Origin: Chiua virens
Lineage: Eukaryota; Basidiomycota; Agaricomycetes; Boletales; Boletaceae
Direction of reading: 5' to 3'
Assembly (NCBI GenBank): GCA_019787685.1
Contig: JAHNUO010000004.1
Location: 1 to 64,000, forward strand
Length of the DNA stretch: 64,000 nt
The translations under genes and the position numbers were made by a program. Each line of letters opens with the position of its first letter. The stretch's first letter is position 1. Below, piece after piece: positions 37,954 to 49,617 of the stretch. The notes beneath the pieces are model-generated. The model saw only the letters and a program-made list of their open reading frames with translations, was not told where the DNA came from and did not search any database.

Positions 37954-38747
37954 TTTCGCGGACAAAGACGCAACAGTAGGAACGACTCGGAGTGCTGATT
38001 ATTGGCTCACAGCACTTTACGCGTATCTCCTTTGTTTATGATTCCTCGTGACCTTGACGCTTATGCTCAACTCCGTGGGCCACTCTATCCCCGTCCAGTG
38101 TCGAGTAGTCGGTGTTCTCATAACCAACACACCATAAACTAGGTCGCACAAGTCAGAAATCTCGGGGATCTATGATACAGCGTCCTTGTGTAATTCCTTT
38201 CGTGTGCGCCAGAGAGTCGACTCTAATTATACTCATCTACGGTGGAGCTTCTTTCGTTGCACAGCCTTGTCCTTCTTTCCCCTAACCTTCACTTAAACTG
38301 CAATCGCTTTATTCGTCTACGAGCAGCCAAGTTCATTAATCCCCTCTCGCCGACTCGCCTGGTTCAGCTACAAATGTGTCCGGGAGTTGATTGCGCCCCC
38401 CGCATATTTGCAGCCAGTCCTTCTGAGTCGATCCACGTCTCCATTCATTTAGGTTTCGCCACTGTTTCGTGGAATAGTCCGAAAACTCCTGAGCCTATGA
38501 TTTTGTACATTTGATGGCGATAAACTATAGTCTCCATTCCGAGGTCTCACAAGAGGGTAACGTTCAATCGCAAAAAAATGTATATACTCAACTAAATGAA
38601 GGAAGCGGACCAGACATCTAGCGAAGCAACGTATAGGGCCGTATTGTTGACTCTGTGCGTATCCTATGAGACTATGAGATACAATTATGATGATGCATTG
38701 ATAACTCGACGCGAGCACATAGACGATCATCCGGGTCGACGACCCCA
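37954..38747. other. Intergenic between copies G and H
   Basis: About 790 bp without a supported gene; presumed promoter of G and 3' flank of H. Confidence 0.4.
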
Positions 38748-41193
38748 TCAGAATCTAGGTAGCGAGGATTCCAAGAGAACCTTTGCCTTAGTCACGGTCA
38801 ACACCGTCCTTGAATTCTTCTGCCGAGGATCTGGCGATGTCATCACGATTTCCTTTATCAACCCCAGTCGAGTCGTGCACAGAATTTTCTGCCCTCTTTC
38901 CGTTCTGAAAGGCCGAGTCCGACCGGTACGGTCATCCACTTCCATCGTCGTGTCGTCGAAAATCTGAGATGGATCAATGACGAGGACTTTGAAGTCTGCC
39001 ACTACGAAATTCCCAATCGACTTCCGAAGGGATTCAGCGGTCAAAATGAGGGACGATATTCTGCCCTGGAATATCGACAACTTTGCGTTTGCGGCGGAAG
39101 TGGAGGGGGCGCAACCGGCTGCCACGAGGATGTCCGACAGACCCTGTATACCAGTTGAAACGAGGGTTCCGGTGTCAGTTGGGGCAGGGCCATAAGCTCG
39201 GATGAGGAATCGCCAGTGCGCAGCGAACATTTGGGACTCTGCTGAGTTAACACCGTCAGCAGGATGGTTGAACGCGCTCGACAATGGGTCCTTGCCTGAT
39301 TCCTGCACCTGTGCGTACATATGGCTGATAAGCGCGTCGACTTTGTTGTCCATCGTCCACGAGGAAAGCATCAGGCACAAATAACTGTTGAGGTAGGCCC
39401 GGAACGAAATTGGGAGGAACAAGGCTAGGTTGTCCCGTGACGCTCCCTCCAAGCGGCACACCAAGGTCTGACCGATAGAGTCAGAGGCGCGTCGGGCTGC
39501 TGACGCTTGTTCTTCTACATCAGAAGACTGAACGTTTCGGACAAAATACTTGGTTATGAGTACTGCGCTCAGCCAGACGTCAGCATTGAGCCTTTCGACA
39601 GTCTGGGCAATGATATCCTCCGCAGTCACATCCGAGTCTATAATAAATTTCTGAGCGTTGGGTAACTCAGGCACATGGTCTCCAATAACAGGCTGCAGCT
39701 TTTGTGGCCGATCACTGTACTGTTGGTGAACCTCGTGGGTTTGTGATTGAGCGGTCCTGAGATCAATATGTGCGAAGACGAGCTCGTCTGATACATCAGG
39801 ATACCGATCGATATCTCTTCGCACAGCAGCAAGCTTTTCTGTTTTGGAGGCGATTGATTTCTTTCGGTGGTTCAGTTGAGCGGTGAGAAAGGCGATTTTG
39901 CGGTCCCGGAGCTGGCGCGCGCGTACCTCATAGCGGATTCGGAGGTTCATAAACTCTCTGTGAAGTTCTGGGACAGTCTTTTTGGTTGTGATGAGGATGC
40001 CATTTCATCATCTAGAAATGTTGACTTACATTGTGCAGATAATGAGCGGGAAGGGAATCATGCAGGTTCCGCAACGTCATGGTCCTGCCTGCAATCGTCA
40101 CCATATGGTGGTTTGCCGATACTGCCACGGACTCGACAGTATGTGCGTGTTCGATGGGAAACCCGATTTGTTTGTGTGTCAGAGTGTCCCAGAACGAGAC
40201 GGATGAATTGGCAGATGCTGCGATATATGCAAAATTGCTTGCGAAGATAATGCAACGAGGGAGGTGGTCACTATGAATGCGCCATTTGGAAACTGTGCTC
40301 CAAGTGGAGACATCCAGATGGTGAATGTACCCATCGCAAGAGAGGGCAAATAGCTGTTTGCTGTCGTGATGCCAAGCGATCGATCGGTTTAGAGATGCAT
40401 TGACTTCGATCTTGAAATTACCGAGCAGGCGGCCATCATCAGTGTCGTGGATCTGGATAGATGCGTATCTCCACGCTGCAATGGCGAATAGTCGTCCATT
40501 CGGTGAAAATTTGGCCGCAAACACCGCGTAGTCGTGTTTCACTGTTAGCAGCTTTTTGCCGGACGATGATGACCAGACAACGGCAGTGCGGTCATGCGAT
40601 CCTGTCAAGATTTTCTTCCCATTTGGGGAGACGTCGACAGCGTACACCCCACTGAAGTGTCCATTCAAAGTGCTCACCACTCTCTGGCGTTCCACGTCCA
40701 ACACCGTCAGTGTTCCCGATCCATCGAACCAGGTTCCGCTCACAGCCCAACTCCTATCCCGCGACACCACAATGTCGAACACCCGTTTCCCCACATCCTT
40801 TGTCACCATCCTCACCTGCCTCCCGGATTCTGTTTTCCAGACCTGAAGCCCGTTACCATCTCCAGCCGTCATGAACTGCTCCCCATCCTCCCTGAATGCG
40901 ACCGAACGTATGTCGCCTTGGATATCGATTTTGATGAACTTCGATTCATTTTGCGTGGGTATCACAGAACCTCTCGAGGTGTTAGTGGAGGTCCTCGTCA
41001 ACATCACGATTTCTATGGCCTCGTCTGGTCCGTCTTCGTTTGCCCTTTCTCCGCTTTCATTGATTTCCCGGGATTCAGCATTCGACCCTTGTATCTTGTC
41101 AGTATTCAAGCTGTCATTTGTATCGCTTCATCGATGATCTACTCATTCACCTTTTTCTCGTCCCCTGAGACGTAAGGATGGTCCAGAGAACAT
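38748..41193 (-). CDS. Family 2 copy H: WD40 + coiled coil + C-terminal domain
   Basis: Intact paralogue at the right end of the array. First exon MFSGPSLRLRGREK (ATG 41193), intron to GSNAESREINESG. WD40 blades: GNGLQVWKTESG, DRSWAVSGTW, KKILTGSHDRTAVVWSS, GRLFAIAAWRYASIQIHD, CDGYIHHLDVS and ANSSVSFWDTLTHKQIG. An intron near 39983-40032 leads to the coiled coil (FMNLRIRYEVRARQLRDRK, DVSDELVFAHIDLRTAQS), then AEDIIAQTVERLN and SSWTMDNKVDAL. The end reads SQMFAAHWRFLIRAYG, LSDILVAAGCAPS, KILCTTRLGLIKEIV and TKAKVLLESSLPRF. The intron homologous to the one in G (around 39245-39295) reads through without a stop here. Function unknown. Confidence 0.8.
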
Positions 41194-41409
41194 GGTTATT
41201 GGATGACAGAATGATAGTGGCAAGAGCGAGTGTGTATGGTAGACTCGCAGTAATCATTTACCTCGTGACTTGGGGACTTGAGATCAGCTCATGCGCGCTT
41301 ATCCACACCCATCGCGGTAATCATCTTTAGATTTCTGCAAGAGCGCACAAGACAGCTTCCTTGAAGTTAAATCTACAAGAACAGACCGGCTCTTACGTTT
41401 TATATTCCG

Positions 41410-44400
41410 CTAGGATTCTCTACTCCGTGTAACACACCCGTCCCCAACACTGACCACTATCCCATCCAATTCCGCAGACGCCGATCGATCATCAGTACCC
41501 GTCGGCAACGTACCATCACCAAGCACCGCACAATCCCCCTCCTCCACCGAGCCCCAAACGACCTTCTCCCGACCCTCTGCCTCCTCCTGCAACGTTTTTT
41601 CCCGGCCTTGCTGCGCCAACTGACGCAGCTGTCGAATGCTCTTGTCAGGTTCCCGGAACGTGAGGAACGCAGAGGGGAACGACGATGCGGGCGTGGCGCC
41701 CACAGCGTCGTCGACGTCCTCGCTCTGCCCCTCCGACGTCGCTGGCCGTGACGCGAGCTGCGTCATGGCCGCCATCATCTCTTGCGCACTGTGTTTGCCT
41801 CCAAAATCGATCTTGGCCCATACCTTCTCCATCTCCTCGAGCGTCGTAATGCCGGCCGGGAAACTGAGTGCGGTGAACTGACGCTCGCGCGCAGCTTCGA
41901 GTCGTCGCTGAATGTCTGTCTGGTCGAGCGCCGCTTCGGTCAGCGTCCACTGGGCCACCCCTGCATGAGACGCGGCAGGTGATGAGTAGCAGCCTTCATA
42001 AGTGTAATCAGAATAACACCCACATCCGCGACCATCCGCGACCGCCTTCGACCCTTTGACCTCTTTGCCATCTAGGAAATTCGTGACTCGAACGTCGAGC
42101 TCTGTGATCGGACACGGTTTCCCTTCTGCTTCATCGTCCCACTCGACGGGCTGAATCCAGACATTGAGTTCTTGGCTCAACTCGCGTGTCTCGAACGTGC
42201 ATCTAACGCTCTATAAACGCAAGTGAGCGCACCATCGGGTAGCTGTGATCCCAAGAAGGGATCAACGAGGGGATCGACTTACTCGTTCCCCATAGATCGA
42301 CACGGCATCGCTCAGCACTCTCTCGAGCAGCGAGACGCACTTGTTAAATATCCTCGTGCCATTCCCGGAGCCGTACAGTCTCTCCTCCATCTCCTCGAGA
42401 GATACATATTGGAAACCGAAGATCCGTGCCGTGTTATGGTATGCGACGAGAACGCCGTCCATATTACCAATGCGTGCTTGGAAGCTGGTCGGGAATAGAT
42501 TGTGGGTATTGAATAAAATAAAGAGAAATATAGCATACCTGTATTTCAGGAAAGCACTGCGAATGAGATCGTAATATTCCCTTTCAAAACTCTCGAGAGG
42601 ACCTGTTAAAGACTTGATCAGGTATCCCGAGTTCTCCTACAAACGGAGTAACCGTCAGCACCAAAGAGCATGCCGGGAACAAAGACATCTTATTTTACCT
42701 CATAATTGAGAATGTCTAATCGTATTGGCAGTGCCGCACGGGTCTTGATGTCAAAGACACCTGTGCCGGGTAGTCGAGAGTCAACACAATCAAGCTGAGA
42801 GCGCATGACGAATCGGTCGGACTACGTTGATTTGGATAAAAGTACATATCAATAACTCCGGTCTACCAAAAAAGCGCTCACCATCGCATACCGGTATGCT
42901 TCTCGCCTCGTATCTGCGTCTTCCTCGGAAACGGGGGAGGAACGTAACAGCTTCTTGAACTCTCCCTCGGAGACGGTCAAAAACTTCTCCAACATAGTTC
43001 CCTAAATTTGACGTGATTATGATGTAGCTTATACAGGGAGCCGGGTCCGAGGTGCTTACCATCCACGTCAACACGTTCTTTTCAGCCAACTCTTCTGTTT
43101 TATCAGAGTCGATTAACCATACCCCCTCCTTGTGGTTAAGGACAACAGATGTAGGCATGCGTTGACCAGGGGTAAAATTAGTTGGCTAGGTGAAGCTCGT
43201 CAGTTTCATATTGTTAATAGTTCATGTCCGACAGGTCCTTGAGGATCTATCGTGGCGGAACCACCGCTGGAAGAAGTAGTGGGGACTTTGGCCGACCTAC
43301 GTCGTTCCGATGGCACTCGGATGGACTTACCTGATGAGAAAATCCACGACTCAACAAACTTGTATCCACGTCTTTGTCGCCGGAAATTAAAAAATAGCAG
43401 TGACTCAAAAGACCCGTCAGAGAAGATGTTGATCCTGCGAATGGTCGCTTGTGCTGTTTTGCAACCTTCCAAAGGTCCTGTGGGATATCCAATGTTAGAT
43501 TATAGCGGACATAAAGTACGGTGTGCGAATGAATGCGGAAGGGGACCTAACGAATGCCACGTACGTTATCCATCGAGCTCTTTACGAACCCTGTGACACG
43601 TTCGAAAGCGAAATCTGTGACTGAGGGTATGGACTCTAGCCAAGGCGTAAAATTATAAATGCGAGAACGTGGATCACGAAGCCAATAGATGCCTGGACTG
43701 ATGCCAAGTTTGAAGCGAAGTTAATGTGGGATAAGTTGAGCGAACGAAACGAAGTCTCACTGACTTGAACAAAACTCGATCGAGACCGTGTGCAAGCTGA
43801 GCAATGGGCTTATGCTCGGAAGGTGATTCAACATCTACAAGGCGAATTTTGGGCGAACACATTCGTATGTCGCGCAAGCTTGCGACGTACCTCGAAGTAC
43901 AGTTGTACATTTTTCCGTGTCATCGGAAATGTAGCCTTCCGTACGGCGTACATAAGGGATACGATGTGGAGGGAGCGCACGACTGGACGATGCCTGTGAA
44001 TTAGCCGGGACATTCTCTTTCCTGGGCCGACGCTTTGACCCCGCGCGACGTTTTTTGGAAGATGGGGGAGCAAGTTCTATAGCACAAATCAAGGTCAACT
44101 CAAGTCTCTGATATGCATACTCACCATCCTTTCCCCAGTCACCGTTCCATGTGTCTCGCGTAAAACCACTGTCGCCAGAAATCTTTTCCGGTGGTGTTTT
44201 CTGTCCGCCGGTGCGTTTTGACTGCTTGGTAGCTGCTTTGGTTTTCTTGCGTGTCACGTTGGACGCGTTCTTTTTGGTGGGCTGTGGCGGGAGGGCGTCG
44301 CGTGGTGCGGGTGGAAGAGAAACGTCGGGAATGGACTCTGAGTGTGTCCTGGTAGAGACGCGCAAGTTGCGCACATAAAATGGCTGTACGACGCGTCGCC

Positions 44401-44437
44401 CTGCGATCGTCAACGCAAGTCTGTTCATGGCTTGCAT
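41410..44437 (-). CDS. PET127: Pet127-family mitochondrial RNA-processing protein
   Basis: Large spliced gene on the minus strand. The N-terminus (MQAMNRLALTIAGRRVVQPF) is Arg-rich and amphipathic, fitting a mitochondrial presequence; starts at 44437 or 44428 are both possible. A basic linker (TKKNASNVTRKKTKAATKQS) and KKRRAGSKRRPRKEN follow. Family marks: PIAQLAHGLDRVLF, WLRDPRSRIYNFTPWLES, RPFAGSTSSLTGLLSHCYFL, DSRLPGTGVFDIKTRAALPI, ENSGYLIKSLTGPLESFERE and GFQYVSLEEMEERLYGSGNG. The DIK within GVFDIKTRA fits the PD-(D/E)XK nuclease-like core proposed for Pet127. In yeast Pet127 acts at the mitochondrial inner membrane in 5' processing and turnover of mitochondrial RNAs. The C-terminal exon (41410-42180) is less conserved. 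It is divergent from borealin, with only 74 bp between start codons. Confidence 0.85.
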
Positions 44438-44511
44438 GAAGAACGAGTACCCGGTCACGTGATGTCTGCTCTCTTGAAAAACGATCCGCGTCAAAGACAC
44501 CGACGACGAGC
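44438..44511. promoter_or_regulatory. Very short bidirectional promoter of PET127 and borealin
   Basis: Only 74 bp separate the two divergent start codons (82 if PET127 starts at 44428). Core elements and leaders must overlap each other or the coding sequence. Confidence 0.6.
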
Positions 44512-45856
44512 ATGAAATACACCAAGGAAGAGAAACAACATCTCATCCAAAATCTCGACATCGAAGGTGTGTAAAAATCATTCACATCACTCCCATCCTC
44601 GTCCAAATCCCACACAGCCGAACATCGCGTCCGTCAAATCGAAGAATGGCTCGCCGTCGCCGTCGAGAGCTTCCGCCTCCACCAAGAAGGCCTCATCTCC
44701 CGCATTCCCAAGCTCGTTCGCGAGGTCACCATGGGCGACTTTGCGGACAAGTACAACGGCGATATCCAAGCGTGTCTACGAGGTATTCAGAGCGAACGGA
44801 TGGGTGAGACAGGGTTTGAGATCGACCGAGATACGCGAAAGCGCAAGTGGGCGGCCGCGCAGGAGGAGGCGGAGGCGTCTGGATCCGGACAAGCGCAGGG
44901 TGATCAAACTCGGGCTGCAAAGAACGGTGAGTGACTCGTCGCCGTGCTCCGCGGCGCTAGATTGATTGAGAACATACCCAGCGCGCGTGATGACAGCAAC
45001 ACCGAAGAAAACCTTCAGCGGGCCCTCGAACACGTCGCGCGCAGCGACTGCCAACCGTACGCCGGGCGCTCTCCGAACGACAACGACGCGCCCACCCCTT
45101 CCGAAACCGTCCCCAGGTCCCAACAAGTCTAACAAACCACCGCCGTTTGTCGTTCGGACTGCATCACCAGTGAAACAACCCCATACTGCCGCTCATCAAC
45201 GCACCCGTGTCCCCTCCAGCGCGACTTTTAATCCATCCATGGTGCCAGCCAAAGCACCTACATACCCAACACTGCGTGCACCTCGACGCGACGAGAGCAT
45301 GCTCAGCGTCAACGGATCCCCACTTGCCAACCCATACACCCTCGGACTCGGCTGGTTCACAGGAGAGGACGTCGAAGAAGGATCACATCTCCAAGCAAAA
45401 GGCAAAGAGAAACAGACGGACGACCGAGCATCGAAAACCCTCCGGCGGGTCAACAGCATCGTCATCCGACGCGATCCCTCCGTCACCCTCACCTCGCCTT
45501 CCGCATCCCAATCGGACCCACAACCGAACAGGACAGTCTCTCGACCCAATACGCAAGCGCAGAACGCTGCGCACGTCCGTTCCAACTCACGCACGCAACC
45601 TCTCCCATCGTCCGACGCCGCACCCCCACCCTCGAATATCGCACCGATCCCAATCCGGATCGCGCCTTCGAGCTCCGCCTCTGCCCTCGTATCCATACCC
45701 ACGAAAGATGGCCATCTCCTCGAATTCGATCCCCTCATGACGTCCCCACGTACGCTCGACAAACTCGTCGGTATTACAGACACCGCAAAGAAGCAAGCCA
45801 AGGATGAAATGGCAAGACTCGTGAAAGAAGCCGTCCGAAAATGGGTGATCGAATAG
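44512..45856 (+). CDS. Borealin (Nbl1 family), chromosomal passenger complex subunit
   Basis: Three exons. ATG 44512 opens MKYTKEEKQHLIQNLDIE, a 50-bp intron follows, and exon 2 continues HRVRQIEEWLAVAVESFRLH, then RIPKLVREVTMGDFADKYNG. This is the Nbl1/borealin N-terminal helix that bundles with survivin and INCENP to place Aurora B on centromeres and the spindle midzone. A second intron (about 44928-44983) leads to a long basic Ser/Thr/Pro-rich middle region. The C-terminus (DGHLLEFDPLMTSP, GITDTAKKQAKDEMARLVKE, WVIE) matches the conserved end of fungal borealins. Length of about 395 aa is typical of basidiomycete members, longer than yeast Nbl1. Confidence 0.87.
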
Positions 45857-46367
45857 ATGACCAGTTTCTTAGAAACTGGGGCAGTAGACTGAGAGCTGTC
45901 CTTTTGATGTCGATGCGTCGATACTCCCTTACATGGACTCAATTTTCGCATACTGTACTTTTCAATTCTCTTGTTATTCATCCGACATCGATCCAGACCA
46001 TATTTATTCAATCCCGCAACTCACTTTTTTTTTCTCTCCACACTACCATTGGTGTATAACTGCTCCGGTGTAGCATTCAGACAATCTATGTGTCTGGCGT
46101 GCTCAACTATCTTGGAGACGTACATGGCAAGAAAGGAACTCAGATGCAACTTGAAAATGAGATTATTGTATCGAAAACAGGTCTCGATTCGAAGGGTACA
46201 ATGGAAAGAGAAAAGAACTACAACTAAACATGCATTGATCTACTACGATAACAACGATAACAACGGGTACACATATATAAAGAACTTGGGGACACCGAAC
46301 GAAGACGTGGGTGGCGTTTATCACCTTAGGACGTACGCGAGCCAGAGCCGGACCCCTTGTCCATCGA
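45857..46367. other. Convergent spacer
   Basis: AT-rich 3' flanks of borealin and the acidic repeat gene. No coding signal; ataacaacgataacaacggg near 46247 is a short local repeat. Confidence 0.4.
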
Positions 46368-48584
46368 TCACCTCGGATCGCACTTTGTCGAGTAAGCAAC
46401 TCTCCGCCGCTTCGAGGCAGGTCCTGTTCCAAGCACTACGCGGCGACTGGCTGGCGTCGGTGTGACGAGTTCTTCCTCCGAGTCACGGCCGACATTGACC
46501 ACGCGCCGGGTTCGCCGCCGGGGAAGCGGTATCGAATGTCTAGGTGCCTCCGCACGGTCTCGAGGCCGAGCCTGGGTTACAATGGTAGGCAAGACAACGG
46601 GTTTGTCTTCCTCTTCCTTCTTTTTGATCTCTCCATCATCCTCAGTGCGCTTCTTAGGTCGCATGCGAGAGACGATCGTTGAGCCCACACGGTTTGCTGG
46701 TCGAGGCGGGAGTACACTTGTCGAGGCGATGGTGGGTTTCTCCTCCTCCTCCTCCTCCTCCTCCTCCTCCTCCTCCTCCTCCTCCTCCTCCTCCTCCTCC
46801 TCCTCCTCCTCCTCCTCCTCCTCCTCCTCCTCCTCCTCCTCCTCCTCCTTGACCTCCTCACCACGGCCACGCTTCCTACTTCGCGTGACGGGTGGCGTGA
46901 CTGTACGGTCTTCAGATTGAGGTTGGGCTTCGGTGGTCGAAACGACGGCGGGTTTCTCCTCCTCCTCCTCCTCCTTGACCGCCCTCTCATCCCGGAGTCG
47001 AGGTTGAGTTGGAGTGGTCGAAGTGGTCGAAGCGACAGCAGGTTTGACCTCCTCTTCCTCCTCTTCGTCTTCCTGCTCCTCCTCTTCGTCTTCATCTTCG
47101 TTGTCTTCGTCTTCGTCGTCGTCTTCCCCCTCTTCCTCCTCCTTGACTGCCTCCTCATCCCGGGCATGCTTCCTACTCCGCAAGGCAGGGGACAAGACCG
47201 GACGTTCTTCATGCCGAGGCTGGGTTTCATCGGTCAAGGCGATGGCGGGTTTGACTTCGTCTTCCTCCTTGACCTCCCCTGCATCCGACCGGGCACGCTT
47301 CTTACCTCGCACGACAGGTGACGAGCTTGCACGATCGGGTTGAGGGCTCTGGGTTCCATTGGTCGACTCGGAGACGACAGCAGGTTTTTCCTCTTCCTCC
47401 TCTTCCTCCTCTTCTTCCTCCTCCTCCTCCTCCTCCTTCTTGACCACTTCCTCATCCAGAGCGCGCTTCTTACCTCGCATGACAGGTGATGTGGGTGCTG
47501 ACTCGGAGGCACCGGCAACGTTGCGCTCGACTGTTGTGCCCGTCACCGAGTCCTGCGATACCCGCGCAGTTTCGTCATCAGCAGGAGCAGACTGTGAGGG
47601 AGAGGGTCTGTGTGAGCTTGACCGGCGGCCATGCACTTCATCCAAGTGTCTCTCGCCATCAAACGCGCCCTCGGGGCGCAATGGGTGTCGCACATCGGAT
47701 CTTGGTGAGCTCGGGCGAAGACCATACAATGCCCTCAAGTGCTCCTCGCCGTCAAACGCGCCCTGACGACGCAAGGGGCCTCGTCTCCTGTGCGCATCGG
47801 GTCTCGGTGGGCCCACCCGGCGACCATACAATACCTCCTGGAGGTGTTCCTCGCCATAAAACGCGCCCTCACGACGCAGTGGGTTTCGTTGCTCGTGCAC
47901 ATCGGGTCTCGATGGGTCCGGCTGGCGATCATTAACTGCTTCCTCGCGGCGCAGTGGGTTTTGTTCCTCGAGCTCGTCCAAGGCAATGATCACATTGCCG
48001 TCAGAATCCCGGATGAGAGTTTGGTACCCGGGGTGACCAGGTGGACAGATCATAATCGCGCGCGGGGTGCTGGGGAAATATACACGGGCACGCCTTATGT
48101 GAGGGTTGGCCGGATCTGGAGGAAGGCGGGCGGGCGGCACGGACGCTGGCAAAGGGACGAACGCCGTGGACATGCCTTCCGAGGTGGCAGCCTGCACCGA
48201 CGCATCCTGACGAACGATCACAGTGCCGTTGGCTTCTCGAGCGACTGCGGTGCTATTGGCGATGGCGTTTGGCTTGGATTTAGCCTGCTGCAACTTTGCC
48301 AGATGCGCGTTGCAGCTTTCGACTTTCTCGTTAATCGACTTCATTTCTAAGAGGATACTGGGGGAGGTGGTCAGTTGGCACGGACGTTGTACGAGTCAAA
48401 CGACGTACTCGAATAAGTTGTCGTCCGGAACGTTGGTAGGCTCCGAGGCCTCTTGGCGATCAAGAGACGAAAGTACATCTTCCAATGCGGTTTGAAGCGC
48501 TTTCAGGTCTTCAATATGCCCATTTTGGATCCCTTCCTTGATCTTCGTGATGAGAGGAATGGCCTGAAGATTTGTAACGGACAT
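46368..48584 (-). CDS. Acidic, Glu-rich tandem-repeat protein, unknown function
   Basis: Two exons. Exon 1 (48584 to about 48409) encodes MSVTNLQAIPLITKIKEGIQ and a helical segment; a short intron leads to the long exon (ILLEMKSINEKVESC, ending at 46368). The N-terminal third contains about four degenerate units around PLRREGAFDGEEHL. The rest is built from repeats of the type RGKKRA..E.VVKEEEEE..KPAVVS, each pairing a basic patch with an acidic run. One unit has an uninterrupted Glu tract of about 37-40 residues written almost wholly with GAG codons. The tail is basic (PLPRRRTRRVVNV, ASKRRRVAYS). Composition fits a nuclear or nucleolar, chromatin-linked protein, but I recognise no family. 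The unbroken frame through the unstable repeats argues for selection on the protein. Confidence 0.72.
46738..46849. repeat. (TCC)n / (GAG)n microsatellite inside a coding exon
   Basis: About 110 bp of near-perfect trinucleotide repeat, read as poly-Glu on the minus strand. Shorter impure tracts of the same type lie at about 46956-46974, 47050-47150 and 47388-47445. Confidence 0.95.
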
Positions 48585-49617
48585 TGTCTCGAATCGATGA
48601 CGATCGATAGAGTTGGTGGATTGATTAAGGTAATGCAGACAAGTAAAGAAATGGTGAGAATGGAGAACGTGGGGGATAAATCTGTGGTGACTTGTGGACC
48701 ACGATCATGACGGAGCCTTTTTTAACAGCATCGCAGTCCACAATGGTGAGACACACTCGAGTGGTCCAGGCATGAGGCCCCGTGGGCCGTCAATAGCGCT
48801 TGGACCGGTTCCACAGTAATCAGCACTGTGCTTTGTCCTCCGTCCCACATCGGGAATCATTATGTCCTATATGGAAAGGGTTTGGGCGGGACATATTACA
48901 AGCGAGGTCCAAGTGAGTGGTTGCTACTAGCCCAGACCCATGAGATGGCAGCTGCCGAGTCGATTGTCTTGCTTTGACCTATGGATCAAAGTGGGCCCCA
49001 AAACTGTCAAATTCGATGGTTGAGATTACTGGCTGTGTATCTCAGCAGGTCCAAGTGGAACGCTGCCAACCTACCTCGGGAACTGCCGTGACACCTGTCA
49101 ATAATTCAATCCGGATGATCGATCGCTCAGAGAGCTCTCAGTTCAGAGCCGCAGTAAAGTTAGATGGACTTGGATCGGTGCAGAGTGGGAAGTACGCTAC
49201 CGTACCATTGATACGCCCTGTTTTGAATCTCCACTGCGGCAAATACTCGGTGAGTGATACTGAGCGTGACCGAGGCCGACTTACTGTATTTCGTGCCCGT
49301 TCAGCTTCGTAGACACCAGAGATGGGAGGGGGGGACTTTCAAGTTCGTTCAAGATCACATTTAAATCAGCAAAACCCAACGAGGCTGTACAACTGAGTCC
49401 CCACTGCTCTTTATGTCCACAGAACCTCAGAACCCCCTCAATTATTACGGCTCGTTCGTAATGTCCTCGCGGAAAGTCGAGTCATGCACAAGAACTCAGG
49501 GCTCTCGCTTCTGTTCGATACACTGAGTCACGAGAACAGAATCCCTATTCATTATGCGTTGACTCACTGACAAACAGACAAGATTATCACCCCCTTTCTC
49601 GTTACACAATCGTGACA
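48585..49617. other. 1-kb intergenic region
   Basis: Divergent promoters of the acidic repeat gene and the 2OG oxygenase. Open frame 48974-49312 has no family resemblance and I do not call it. Confidence 0.4.

Noticed and set aside
42790..43158. Stand-alone protein at 42.8-43.2 kb
   Set aside because: It is an internal PET127 exon plus introns, not a separate gene.
46462..46920. Plus-strand poly-Ser open frame
   Set aside because: It is the complement of the poly-Glu repeat exon; no start context or family support.
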